From: Nannocystis sp.
GTDB taxonomy: Bacteria; Myxococcota_A; Polyangia; Nannocystales; Nannocystaceae
DNA length: 64,000 nt
Direction of reading: 5' to 3'
Assembly: GCA_016712315.1 (NCBI GenBank)
Contig: JADJRG010000013.1
Coordinates: 2,516,001-2,580,000 of the forward strand
Shown here: one piece after another, positions 1 to 7,862 of the stretch
How the letters are laid out: every line of letters begins with the position of its first letter
How positions within the stretch are numbered: the stretch's first letter is position 1
Program-made: the position numbers and the translations under genes
Notes under the pieces: generated by a model
Seen by the model: the letters and a program-made list of their open reading frames with translations, nothing else
Told to the model about the DNA's origin: nothing
The model's database searches: none

Positions 1-704
1 GACTCGCGGATCCGCGCGCCGTCGACGCTGAGCCACAGCGGGCCGCGCGCATAACCGCGCTCGAGCTCGCGGCTGGTGGCGAGGCCAGGCAGGGTGCTGG
101 CGATCCGCAGGGCGCGTTGTTGGCGATCGACCCAGGCGAGGCGAGATCTCCTGGACTGGGCTTGTGGTGGGGCTTGGTCGGGGATCTGGGCGCCGTCGGT
201 GAGCTCTAGGTCGGGGTCGCGGAGGTGGAGGGCGGCGGGGGGTAGGCGGACGGCGCCGAAGTCGCCCTCGGGGGGGAGCGCGGCGAGCAGGGCTTCAGCG
301 GCGGCGAGGTCGCCAGGGCGTAGGGGGAGGTGGAGGATGTCTTCGCCCTCGAGCTCGGCGCCGAGCCAGGGGCGGCGGTCGGCGAGGAGAGGGGCGAACG
401 CGCGCGCCAGCTCGGCAGGGAGCTGGGTGGCGAGCATGGTCTCAGCGAGCACAGGCAGCTCGGGCACGCCCGGGATGAGGTTTTTTAGGGTGAGCAGCGC
501 GGCCAAGGGATCGTCGACGCGGACGCCGACGCGGGGGTCTTCGGCGAGGGGGTGCGGGGCGGGGAGGATGATCGGGCGGGCGGCTGGGGCGGTGGTCTTG
601 GAGTCTTCGCCGCGCTGGGCTGGGTCGCCGCCGACGCGCTGGCTCGTCTTGCAGGAGGGGAGCGCGAGGCAGGCGGCGAGCAGGAGCAGGGCGGGGCGGC
701 GCAT
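1..704 (-). CDS. Putative lipoprotein, 3' end cut by window
   Basis: The reverse strand reads open from an ATG at 704-702 to the window edge (234 codons, no stop), so the C-terminus is missing. The protein starts with a short basic and hydrophobic signal ending in LPSC, a good type II lipobox with Cys18, so an exported lipoprotein is expected. After it come a Thr/Ala/Pro-rich linker and a domain with repeated Leu/Ala-rich stretches (for example around DDPLAALLTLKNLIPGVPEL). I do not recognise the family. It is divergent from the GAPDH gene, with about 200 bases between the starts. Confidence 0.7.
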   Translation of the reverse strand, partial: MRRPALLLLAACLALPSCKTSQRVGGDPAQRGEDSKTTAPAARPIILPAPHPLAEDPRVGVRVDDPLAALLTLKNLIPGVPELPVLAETMLATQLPAELARAFAPLLADRRPWLGAELEGEDILHLPLRPGDLAAAEALLAALPPEGDFGAVRLPPAALHLRDPDLELTDGAQIPDQAPPQAQSRRSRLAWVDRQQRALRIASTLPGLATSRELERGYARGPLWLSVDGARIRE

Positions 705-871
705 CACCGGCGAACGCTAGCAGCCCTGGGCGGAGGGCGGCACTTATCGGAAAAAGAAGAAGGCGAGGTGGACGATGTGTCGGTGATCTGGATCATGCGT
801 GGGCTCACCTCTCGCGGCAGCGGGCTGGGGCTCGGTGGCTGTCCGGCGCGGGCGCCGCCGGGCGGGGTCGC

Positions 872-900
872 TTGCCGAATTCGGCGGGTTTGCCTACTGT
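872..900 (+). promoter_or_regulatory. Candidate promoter of the GAPDH gene
   Basis: TTGCCG (872-877) and TACTGT (895-900) are separated by 17 bases, a reasonable match to a housekeeping sigma promoter. The ATG of gap at 911 lies only 10 bases after the -10 box, so the transcript would be almost leaderless. Predicted by eye only. Confidence 0.45.
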
Positions 901-910
901 CCGCCTCGCA

Positions 911-1978
911 ATGGCTCTTCGCATCGGAATCAATGGTTTGGGCCGCATCGGTCGGCTCGCGCTCCGTCATGTCCTCGCTCGTCGCCAGAGCCCTGGTGGG
1001 GCGGGTCAGGTGCGTCAGGGGCCCGCCTTCGAGGTGGTCGCGGCGAATGACTTGGCGACCGCGGGCGAGCTGGCGTACCTGCTCAGCCACGAGTCGGTGC
1101 ACCGCTGCGGGCTGCCGAAGGCGGCGGTGGAGGGCTCGAACCTGGTGGTGAACGGGCAGACGATCGCGCTCAGCGCCGAGAAGGACCCGTCGAAGATCCC
1201 GTGGGCAGCGCACGGGGTGGACGTGGTGCTCGACTGCACCGGCCGCTTCGTCGACCGCGAGGGGCTGGCGCTGCACTTGACGCAGAAGAACGGGCCGACG
1301 CACGTGCTGCTGAGCGCGCCCGGCAAAGGTATGGACAAGACGGTGGTCGTGGGCGTGAACGAGGAGGTGCTCGATCCGTCGCGCGACACGATCATCTCGT
1401 GCGCGAGCTGCACGACCAACGCGATCACGCCGGTGCTAGGGGTGCTCGACCGCGCGTTCGGGATCCGCTGGGGCCTGGTCGGCACGACGCACGCGTACAC
1501 CCACGGGCAAGGGCTGGTGGACGTGCTCGGCGGCAAGGATCTGCGGCGCGGTCGGGCGGCGGCGATCAACATCGTGCCGACCTCGACGGGCGCGGCGAAG
1601 GCGGTCAGCCAGGTGCTGCCGGGGCTGTCCGGCAAGGTCGACGGCACGGCCGTGCGCGTGCCCGTGCCGAACGGCTCGCTCTTCGACCTGACGCTGAACC
1701 TCGAGGGCGCGCCCGAGCTGAGCCGGGTGCTGGAGACGCTGCGCGACGCGGCCCAGGGCGAGCTGCTGCGCGGGATCCTCGACGTGCGTCAGGACGCGCT
1801 GGTCTCTTCGGACATCATCGGCGACACGCACTCGAGCATCGTCGACGTCGACGCGTGCATGGGGATCGGCGCGCTGATCAAGATCGTCGGCTGGTACGAC
1901 AACGAGTGGGCGTACGCGGCCCGCTTGATCGATCTGCTGGCGCTGGTCGCCCGCTCGCACCCGAAGGCGGCGGCCTGA
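911..1978 (+). CDS. gap: Glyceraldehyde-3-phosphate dehydrogenase
   Basis: Cytoplasmic glycolytic enzyme oxidising glyceraldehyde-3-phosphate to 1,3-bisphosphoglycerate. The N-terminus has the Rossmann signature INGLGRIGR; the catalytic Cys is residue 167 in SCTTN, with His194 in the THAYTH segment. NDL at about residues 46-48 fits the nucleotide-binding site. Length is 355 residues; a low-complexity insert (about residues 25-38) sits between the first strand and the EVVAAND strand, making it slightly longer than usual. The ATG at 911 is chosen because the family starts just before RIGINGFGRIGR; an upstream in-frame start at 872 would overlap the likely -35 box. Single gene followed by two hairpins. 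Confidence 0.95.
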   Translation: MALRIGINGLGRIGRLALRHVLARRQSPGGAGQVRQGPAFEVVAANDLATAGELAYLLSHESVHRCGLPKAAVEGSNLVVNGQTIALSAEKDPSKIPWAAHGVDVVLDCTGRFVDREGLALHLTQKNGPTHVLLSAPGKGMDKTVVVGVNEEVLDPSRDTIISCASCTTNAITPVLGVLDRAFGIRWGLVGTTHAYTHGQGLVDVLGGKDLRRGRAAAINIVPTSTGAAKAVSQVLPGLSGKVDGTAVRVPVPNGSLFDLTLNLEGAPELSRVLETLRDAAQGELLRGILDVRQDALVSSDIIGDTHSSIVDVDACMGIGALIKIVGWYDNEWAYAARLIDLLALVARSHPKAAA

Positions 1979-1986
1979 CCTTTGGT

Positions 1987-2006
1987 CCCTGTCTGAAGAG
2001 ACAGGG
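1987..2006 (+). repeat. Perfect 8-bp hairpin, TGTC/GACA type
   Basis: CCCTGTCT GAAG AGACAGGG is a perfect inverted repeat with a 4-base loop, 8 bases after the gap stop codon. No T-tract follows directly. The same TGTC...GACA arms recur elsewhere in the window, inside and between genes. Confidence 0.6.
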
Positions 2007-2020
2007 GCGCGGGAGGCCCC

Positions 2021-2064
2021 ACGAGAGGCGCCGGCTGCCGAGGGCGGTCGGCGTCTCTCGTTTT
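2021..2064 (+). terminator. Rho-independent terminator of gap
   Basis: ACGAGAGGCGCC (2021-2032) pairs with GGCGTCTCTCGT (2050-2061), with one G-U pair, and is followed by a short TTTT. It lies between gap and the convergent oxidase gene. Confidence 0.7.
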
Positions 2065-2085
2065 AGGAGCGTGAGAGGAGTACGA

Positions 2086-3477
2086 CTAGATCTTCTTGCC
2101 GGGGTTCAAGATCCCCTTGGGATCCCAGGCTCGCTTGATCGCCCGCTGGAGGTCGCGGAGCTCGGGGGGCTGCTCGACGGGGAGGTAGGGGCGCTTGGCG
2201 AGGCCGACGCCGTGCTCGCCCGATAGGGTGCCGCCGAGGGCGATGGTGGCGGTGAAGAGCTGGGCGACGGCGGCGCGGACGCGCTGGGGGCTGCTGGGAT
2301 CGGCGGTCGGGTCGTATAAAAAATTGACGTGGAGGTTGCCGTCGCCTGCGTGGCCGAAGCTGGCGGTGTCGAGGCGGTTGCGCGCGCCGATCTGACGGGC
2401 GGCGGCGATCAGCTCGGGCAGGCGGCCGAGCGGCACCGCGACGTCTTCGCTGATCTTGCGGGGCCAGCGGGCGCGTAAGGTGTAGCTGAGGGCGCGTCGC
2501 ACCGACCAGAGGCGCTCGCGGGTGGGCTCGTCGCCGGCGAGCTCCACGGCGAGGGCGCCGGCGTCGCGGCAGCAGTCGGCGGCGCGGCGCAGCGCGCGGT
2601 CGAGGCCGGCCTCGTCGCCGTCCAGCTCGATCCAGAGGAGCGCTCCGCTGGCCTCGGGGACAGGTACGGCGAGCTCGCCAGCGCTGAGGAGGACTCGCGT
2701 GCAGGTCCGATCGGCCAGCTCGAGGGCGGCGGGGCTGAGGCCGGCGCGGCGGCAGGCGAGCACGGCGGCGGCGGCGGCGGCTTCGTCGGGGAAGGCGGCG
2801 AGCAGGGTGAAGGCGGCGGCCGGCTGGGGGAGGAGGCGGAGGGTGGCGGCGGCGGTGACGGCCAAGGTGCCCTCGGCGCCGACGAGCAGGTGGACGAGGT
2901 CGTAGCCGGTGACGCCCTTGAGCGAGCGATGACCGAGGGCGAGCGGCTGGCCGCTGCCGCTGACGACGTCGAGGGCGAGCACGAAGGCGCCGGTGACGCC
3001 GTATTTGCAGGCGCGGGGGCCCCCGGCGTTGGTGGCGATGTTGCCGCCGATGCTGCACTTTGCCGAGCTGGCGGGGTCGGGCGGGTAGAAGAGGCCGCGG
3101 GCGGCGACGGCGGCTTGTAGCTCGGCGGTGATCACCCCGGGCTCGACGGTGACGAGGGCGGAGCGCTCGTCGATGTCGAGGATCTGGCGCAGACCGGCGA
3201 GGTCGAGCACGAGGCCGCCGTGATCGGCGAGGCAGCCGCCGACGGTGCCGGTGCCGGCGCCGCGCGGGGAGAGCGGGACGCCGAGCTCGTGGCAGAGGCG
3301 GAGGAGGGGGGCGATCTGGGCGCGGCCGGTGGGGCGGACGACGAGGCCAGGGACAAACGGGCCCTCTGCGCCGTCATCGCGGGCGTAGAGGGCCGTGTCG
3401 CTGGAGACGACGACCTCAGGCCCGAGCTCGGCGACGATCCGCCGCTGGAGGTCGCCGAGGGCGAGAGGCGGCGTCAC
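2086..3477 (-). CDS. FAD-linked oxidase, glycolate/D-lactate oxidase (GlcD) type
   Basis: A 463-residue flavoprotein of the PCMH-type FAD_binding_4 / FAD-oxidase C family, which oxidises 2-hydroxy acids such as glycolate or D-lactate. The N-terminal FAD domain has PRGAGTGTVGG (about residues 91-101) and SIGGNIATNAGG; the C-terminal domain has GHAGDGNLHVNF and SGEHGVGLAKRPYL, both family hallmarks. Length is normal for GlcD. It lies 13 bases downstream of the A-type Fe-S carrier gene and is probably co-transcribed with it. No GlcE or GlcF subunit is adjacent, so the exact substrate is open (D-lactate, glycolate or 2-hydroxyglutarate). Confidence 0.88.
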   Translation of the reverse strand: MTPPLALGDLQRRIVAELGPEVVVSSDTALYARDDGAEGPFVPGLVVRPTGRAQIAPLLRLCHELGVPLSPRGAGTGTVGGCLADHGGLVLDLAGLRQILDIDERSALVTVEPGVITAELQAAVAARGLFYPPDPASSAKCSIGGNIATNAGGPRACKYGVTGAFVLALDVVSGSGQPLALGHRSLKGVTGYDLVHLLVGAEGTLAVTAAATLRLLPQPAAAFTLLAAFPDEAAAAAAVLACRRAGLSPAALELADRTCTRVLLSAGELAVPVPEASGALLWIELDGDEAGLDRALRRAADCCRDAGALAVELAGDEPTRERLWSVRRALSYTLRARWPRKISEDVAVPLGRLPELIAAARQIGARNRLDTASFGHAGDGNLHVNFLYDPTADPSSPQRVRAAVAQLFTATIALGGTLSGEHGVGLAKRPYLPVEQPPELRDLQRAIKRAWDPKGILNPGKKI

Positions 3478-3490
3478 GGCGGGCCTCGAC

Positions 3491-3886
3491 TCACACCGAG
3501 AAGGACGAGCCGCAGCCGCAGGAGCCGGTGGTGTTGGGGTTGTTGAACTTAAAACCAGCGCCCTGCAGGCCCTCCACGTAGTCGATGGTGGTGCCCATCA
3601 GGTACATGAAGCTCATGGTGTCGCAGAGCAGGCGGACGCCGAGGCTCTCGAAGATGGTGTCGCCTTCGGCGGGCTCGTCGAAGAAGAGGTCGTACTGAAA
3701 GCCGGAGCAGCCGCCGCCCATGACCTTGACCCGGAGGCCGTAGGTGGCCTCGATCGACTCCGCGTCGCGGATCTCTTGCACCTTGGTCGCCGCGACGTCG
3801 GTCAACGAGAGGGCACCGGACATCTCAGGATCGCTGATCGGCGCGCTGGCGTGGGTCTCAGGGGTGATGCTCTGGGTCTCAGACAT
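3491..3886 (-). CDS. A-type iron-sulfur carrier (HesB/IscA/ErpA family)
   Basis: A 131-residue protein of the A-type Fe-S carrier family, which delivers clusters to apo-proteins. Three ligand cysteines are visible: one in GGGCSGFQYDL and two in GSCGCGSSF near the C-terminus. An N-terminal extension of about 28 Ser/Thr/Pro-rich residues precedes the conserved LTDVAATKV start of the domain. The ATG at 3886 is preceded by GAAGGA, a fair ribosome site. It leads an operon with the FAD-linked oxidase. A promoter and a 19-bp palindrome lie just upstream, so regulation at this gene is likely. Confidence 0.92.
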   Translation of the reverse strand: MSETQSITPETHASAPISDPEMSGALSLTDVAATKVQEIRDAESIEATYGLRVKVMGGGCSGFQYDLFFDEPAEGDTIFESLGVRLLCDTMSFMYLMGTTIDYVEGLQGAGFKFNNPNTTGSCGCGSSFSV

Positions 3887-3910
3887 GGGTGGGTTCCTTC
3901 GCCCGGGCGG

Positions 3911-3939
3911 ACAATATCCCGCGCGTCTTTGGGCGTAAA
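3911..3939 (-). promoter_or_regulatory. Candidate promoter of the Fe-S carrier operon
   Basis: On the reverse strand TTTACG (3939-3934) and TATTGT (3916-3911) are spaced by 17 bases, about 25 bases before the start codon at 3886. The -35 box abuts the palindrome at 3939-3957. Confidence 0.5.
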
Positions 3940-3957
3940 TCTTACGTTACGTAAGAT
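3939..3957. promoter_or_regulatory. 19-bp perfect palindrome, likely operator
   Basis: ATCTTACGT T ACGTAAGAT, 9-base arms around a single central base, AT-rich in a GC-rich genome. It borders the -35 box of the Fe-S carrier gene and lies upstream of the divergent lipoprotein gene. The form (core TTACGTTACGTAA) fits a dimeric repressor such as a TetR-family protein; the regulator is not in the window. Confidence 0.65.
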
Positions 3958-4042
3958 GCTCCGGCTGGCCTGTGGGGTCAAGCGCGCACTTCGGCGCGTA
4001 GCGCGGGCCGCGCGGCCGCGGGGTCGAAAAACGAGCCCAGGT

Positions 4043-4072
4043 TTGACAGCGCCGTGACCTGTCTCCTACCGT
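4043..4072 (+). promoter_or_regulatory. Candidate promoter of the lipoprotein gene at 4136
   Basis: TTGACA (4043-4048), 18-base spacer, TACCGT (4067-4072). The -35 is a perfect consensus; the start codon is 63 bases after the -10 box. Confidence 0.5.
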
Positions 4073-4135
4073 GAGCGGCAGAGTTTTGCGCCAATTTTCA
4101 ATCGCTTGGAAATGGGCCCGCCGCCCCGGAGAACT

Positions 4136-5656
4136 ATGAAGCACCGCGTCTACCGCCTCCCCCTCGCCCTCGTCGCCCTGAGCCTCGGCCTCGCCTGCGG
4201 AGAGTCGCGAGAGGAGAAGCTCCGGCGGGAGCTCGGCTATGCGTCGGAGAAGACGGCGCGCAAGCCGATCGAGGGCCAGGAGATCCCGCCCCATCCGGTG
4301 CGCGAGGCGCTGCGCCCGGTGCTCTCGAAGATCTACTCGCACCCGGAGCTGCCAGGGGTGCTGGAAGAGGACGTGTTCGCCGAGGATCCGCGCTACCCGT
4401 ACGCGCTGCAGGCGGGAGTGCTGGCGGTGGTGCGGATCCCGCCGGGGGCGAGCGCCGCGGAGAAGGCCCGCGGGATCATCCTGGCGACCGCGGAGGCGGA
4501 CGCGTGGGTGTTCCGCGAGGACGCCCGGATGGACTACGCGAAGCTGATCGAGAAGGTCAAGTACGGCTTCGGCGACGACCAAAAGGTCAAGATCCTGCGC
4601 GGCTACGCCGACCTGAAGCTGATGCACTTCTTCAACAGCAGCGAGGCGGCGGCGGCGATCGGCGAGCTGCCGGCGGACGTGCGGCCGACCGTCGAGGCGA
4701 TGCGCGACGACTACGTGACGAACCGCGACAAGTACTGGGAGGAGTGGATGGGCGTGAAGATGTACGCCCGCCGCCGGGTCGCCGGTGATGAGCCGTTCCG
4801 CGGGCTGCTGCGGCAGATCGGCAAGGAGATGGGCCGCGGCGAGCTGCCGCCGCGCCCGTTCCTCGCCTCGGTGCCGGAGCCGCTCAAGGGGTGGGCGCGC
4901 GAGATCGAGGCGAACGAGGAGCTGCTGATCAAGCTGACGAACCTGCGCGAGCTGCGGGAGCGGGTCGACTTCCTCGGCGATACGCACACGCTGTGGGTGA
5001 TCGAGGGCAGCGACGAGGTGCCGGAGAAGGCGCGCGGCCTGAAGCCCGAGAAAGAGCTCGGCTACGCGTTCCTGCGCGAGGACTTGGGCGGCGGCTACAA
5101 CGAGCTGACCTTCGTGCTCGGCAAGGGGCTCTCGGGCGCGGCGCTGAAGCGCGCGTTCCTGCACACGCTGATCTTCCGCCAGCTGCTCTCGGACTTCCAG
5201 ATGCTGGCGACGGCGGGCGGCGACTTCTCAGAGCGCAACCCAGACGGCTCGGTGGTGAAGGACTCGTCGGTGGTGCCGGACGAGTACGACCCGCTCTTCG
5301 CGACCTGCGGGGCGACCGGGGCGCTGGACAGCCTGGTGGTCGGCTACGCCTCGACCTTCCCGACGCTCAGCGGCCTGACGGCGAAGAGCAAGACGCCAGA
5401 GCTGACGCTGAAGGTGGCGCACAAGTGCGTGATCGACGGGGCGAAGGGGCGGATCTACATCCCCCGCAAGGACGATGAGTTCGACTCCGAGGGGCCCGCG
5501 CCCGCGTCGCGCTTGGCGCTCTATCAGATGCTCGCGCGATTTGAGAAGATCGACGTGGACCTCGCCGCCCTCGGCGACGGCGCCAAGAAGACCGCGGAGG
5601 ATGAGGCCGTCGAAGACGCCGAGGCGGCGCTGAAGGCCCTCAAGAACAAGAAGTAG
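4136..5656 (+). CDS. Large lipoprotein of unknown function
   Basis: A 506-residue exported protein. The signal peptide ends in LSLGLAC with Cys21 as lipid attachment. The mature part is hydrophilic and rich in Glu/Lys, with no Cys-repeats and no catalytic motif I recognise. The C-terminus is a charged Ala/Glu/Lys helix ending in KALKNKK. The ATG at 4136 is chosen because a GGAG ribosome site lies 5 bases before it and the signal peptide begins there; a TTG 30 bases upstream is less likely. It has its own TTGACA-type promoter and stands alone, convergent with the next gene. Probably specific to myxobacteria. Confidence 0.8.
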   Translation: MKHRVYRLPLALVALSLGLACGESREEKLRRELGYASEKTARKPIEGQEIPPHPVREALRPVLSKIYSHPELPGVLEEDVFAEDPRYPYALQAGVLAVVRIPPGASAAEKARGIILATAEADAWVFREDARMDYAKLIEKVKYGFGDDQKVKILRGYADLKLMHFFNSSEAAAAIGELPADVRPTVEAMRDDYVTNRDKYWEEWMGVKMYARRRVAGDEPFRGLLRQIGKEMGRGELPPRPFLASVPEPLKGWAREIEANEELLIKLTNLRELRERVDFLGDTHTLWVIEGSDEVPEKARGLKPEKELGYAFLREDLGGGYNELTFVLGKGLSGAALKRAFLHTLIFRQLLSDFQMLATAGGDFSERNPDGSVVKDSSVVPDEYDPLFATCGATGALDSLVVGYASTFPTLSGLTAKSKTPELTLKVAHKCVIDGAKGRIYIPRKDDEFDSEGPAPASRLALYQMLARFEKIDVDLAALGDGAKKTAEDEAVEDAEAALKALKNKK

Positions 5657-5693
5657 CGCTCTCCTCGGGCCCCTCTTGGGCCCCTCTTGGGCC

Positions 5694-6449
5694 TCAGGGG
5701 TCGGCGGGCTGGGCCGCGGTCGGGCCGACGAGGCGGGCCCCTTGGGGCGGCAAGACGCGGAGCTGCTCGGCCTCGGTGAGGGGATCGTTAAGAATCACCT
5801 CGAGGCGGGAGCGGGCTCGGTCCTCGTCGACGATCGAGATCTCGACGCGGTAGCTGCGCCCCTCGAGGTTGAGCCGCGCCTGGCTGTTGAACCAGCTCCA
5901 TAAGGTGACCTCAGGGACAGGGTTGGAGATGGTCGGCGGCGCGGGCAGGCTGAGGCCGACCGCGGCGAGGGCGTCCTCTGGGTTGAAGAGATCGCCGGAC
6001 GAGGCGCCGGCGGCGATGAGGCCGTCGAGGGTGAGGCGCGCGGCGAGGCCGTCCTCGAAGGCGACCTGGATCTGCCGAAACTGGGCGGTGGGGTCGTTGT
6101 AGGTCTGGGTGACGCTGTCGCAGGCGAAGAAGACGCGCTCCGGGACGAAGCGCACGCAGCTCGCCCGCCGGAGCACGGCGCCCTTGGGCGCGCCCAAGAT
6201 CGCGTCGACCGCGGCGACGGGCTGGCCGAGCAGCTTCTTGAGGGAGAGCGGCGCGTCTTCGCGCAGCTCGGCGAGCCCGCTCGAGGGCGCGGCGGGGCCC
6301 TTCTGCGGCGCTGCCCGGGTGGTTTGTTGGGCCTGCGGCTCCCCGCCGCCGCGCTCGAGGTTGCAGGCGAGGGCGAGGAGGAGCGGCAGGAGGAGGAGCG
6401 GGCGGCCGTGGCGTGTGAGGTAGAGCGAGCGCGAGCGAGCGCGGTGCAT
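5694..6449 (-). CDS. Lipoprotein of unknown function
   Basis: A 251-residue protein with a signal peptide ending in LALAC (Cys29) and an Arg-rich N-terminus. After a Gly/Gln/Thr/Pro linker comes one domain with two cysteines (RRASCVRF and FFACDSV), which could form a disulfide. The segment KLLGQPVAAVDAILGAPKG resembles the start of small SmpA/OmlA-like outer-membrane domains, but this is a weak similarity. The start at 6449 is chosen because longer frames run back through the tRNA-Leu gene. The C-terminus is Ala/Pro-rich. The gene stands alone, between the convergent 4136 lipoprotein and the divergent tRNA. Confidence 0.75.
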   Translation of the reverse strand: MHRARSRSLYLTRHGRPLLLLPLLLALACNLERGGGEPQAQQTTRAAPQKGPAAPSSGLAELREDAPLSLKKLLGQPVAAVDAILGAPKGAVLRRASCVRFVPERVFFACDSVTQTYNDPTAQFRQIQVAFEDGLAARLTLDGLIAAGASSGDLFNPEDALAAVGLSLPAPPTISNPVPEVTLWSWFNSQARLNLEGRSYRVEISIVDEDRARSRLEVILNDPLTEAEQLRVLPPQGARLVGPTAAQPADP

Positions 6450-6474
6450 GCCGAAGATGATACGCTCGCGCCGC

Positions 6475-6556
<82 letters not shown>

Positions 6557-6617
6557 TCTTCGCTCCTGCCGCGCAGCAGGATGTCCCAGGACGATCTTGA
6601 CGCAGCGTCAGGGTTGG

Positions 6618-7628
6618 ATGTACCCACGCCCCGTGATCCGTACCCTGCTCCATCGGGCCGCCGTCTCGACCCTCGACCTCGTGATCGATCGCGGTCGCGC
6701 CTCAGAGCGGCCGCCGCTGCGCCGCGCGGCGGAGCTGCTGGACCGCGCCCGCGGGGTGGTGGGCCTCGACCGGATCCCGCCGCGGGAGCCGCTGCCGGCG
6801 TGGGACCGCGCACACCCCGAGCAGCCGATGTGGAAGTCAGACCGCGAGAAGCTGCTGCGCCACCGGATCGATCGCGGGATCATCAAGCCCGAGGAGTCGG
6901 CGCCCGCGCCCGGCGTCGCCGCGGCCGCGCCCGCGCCCGCGCCGGTGATCAAAATTTACTTCCGCCGCGGTTGCCCGTACTCGCGGGCGGCGATCGACCT
7001 GCTGCGCGAGCGCGAGCTGCCGTTCACCGAGATCGATATGACGGAGGATCGCGGCCTGCAGGACTTCGTCAAGCGCCTGAGCGGCCGCGAGACCTCGCCG
7101 CAGATCGTGATCCATGAGCGGCCGATCGGCGGCTTCGATGAGCTGCGTGAGCTCGATCAGAGCGGCGACCTCAAGGTGATGATCGAGTCGCCTCCGCCGC
7201 CCGAGGGGGCCGTCGCGGAGGAGATCATCGACGCGGTGATCCCGGGAGCTCCGCCGAGCCCCGCGGCGGCGAAGCCGGCGGCGAAGCGGGTGTCGCTGCC
7301 AGTGGTCCACCCAGAGCGCTCGCCGTTCGAAGGGCTGGAGCTGGAGCTGTTCGGCGAGCAGGCGCCTTCGGAGCGGCTCTCGGGGGCGGCGCTCACGGAC
7401 AGGGTGATGGCGGTGCTCGATGAGGTGCGGCCGATGGTGCAGTCCGATGGCGGTGATATCGAGCTGCTCGACATCCAAGACGACGTCGTGGCGGTGCGCT
7501 TGACCGGGAACTGCATCGGCTGTCCGAGCTCGCAGGCGACGCTGCGGCAGGGGATCGAGCGCAAGCTGAAGCTGAAGATCCCGCAAATTAAGGGGATCTC
7601 GTCGCCGCAGCTGCAGCCCAACGGCTGA
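6618..7628 (+). CDS. Glutaredoxin-NifU C-terminal domain fusion
   Basis: A 336-residue protein with three parts. Residues 1-110 are a charged N-terminal region ending in an Ala/Pro linker. A glutaredoxin domain follows (about 112-195) with the dithiol motif CPYS in RRGCPYSRAA and the GSH-site TSPQIVI and GGFDEL segments. After an Ala/Pro linker, a NifU C-terminal scaffold domain (about 255-330) carries VRPMVQSDGGDIELLDI and the cluster-ligand motif CIGCPSS. NifU-type domains bind and pass on [4Fe-4S] clusters, and glutaredoxins can bind [2Fe-2S], so Fe-S assembly or repair is the likely role. The fusion order is unusual. The ATG at 6618 is the first in frame after the tRNA. Confidence 0.88.
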   Translation: MYPRPVIRTLLHRAAVSTLDLVIDRGRASERPPLRRAAELLDRARGVVGLDRIPPREPLPAWDRAHPEQPMWKSDREKLLRHRIDRGIIKPEESAPAPGVAAAAPAPAPVIKIYFRRGCPYSRAAIDLLRERELPFTEIDMTEDRGLQDFVKRLSGRETSPQIVIHERPIGGFDELRELDQSGDLKVMIESPPPPEGAVAEEIIDAVIPGAPPSPAAAKPAAKRVSLPVVHPERSPFEGLELELFGEQAPSERLSGAALTDRVMAVLDEVRPMVQSDGGDIELLDIQDDVVAVRLTGNCIGCPSSQATLRQGIERKLKLKIPQIKGISSPQLQPNG

Positions 7629-7667
7629 GCGGTCAGGCTAGGGCGCGGCGGTGAGCGCGGGGCGCGA

Positions 7668-7726
7668 TCGTGATCGTCGTGGAGGGTGCACGCCGCTTCA
7701 CGGCGCGTGTGCAGGGCCGATCACGA
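7668..7726 (+). terminator. Large two-stage hairpin after the NifU fusion gene
   Basis: TCGTGATCG (7668-7676) pairs with CGATCACGA (7718-7726), with an inner stem CGCCG CTTCA CGGCG (7691-7705). It lies 40 bases after the stop codon at 7628. No T-run follows, so it could be a terminator, an mRNA end structure or an operator for the desaturase gene. Confidence 0.4.
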
Positions 7727-7823
7727 CGGGCGCTCGTCGCCTGAATTCGGCGATATAGCGCCGAGATCGAGCGGTGTGCGTCGGCTCTGGGGGGCAGCGC
7801 ACAGCGGCTACGGACGAATTGCC

Positions 7824-7853
7824 TTGTCGTGATCTGGCGGTCCGGGCTACCCA
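7824..7853 (+). promoter_or_regulatory. Candidate promoter of the desaturase-hydrolase pair
   Basis: TTGTCG (7824-7829), 18-base spacer, TACCCA (7848-7853); the ATG follows after 9 bases, giving a very short leader. Confidence 0.35.
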
Positions 7854-7862
7854 GCAGGGCAG

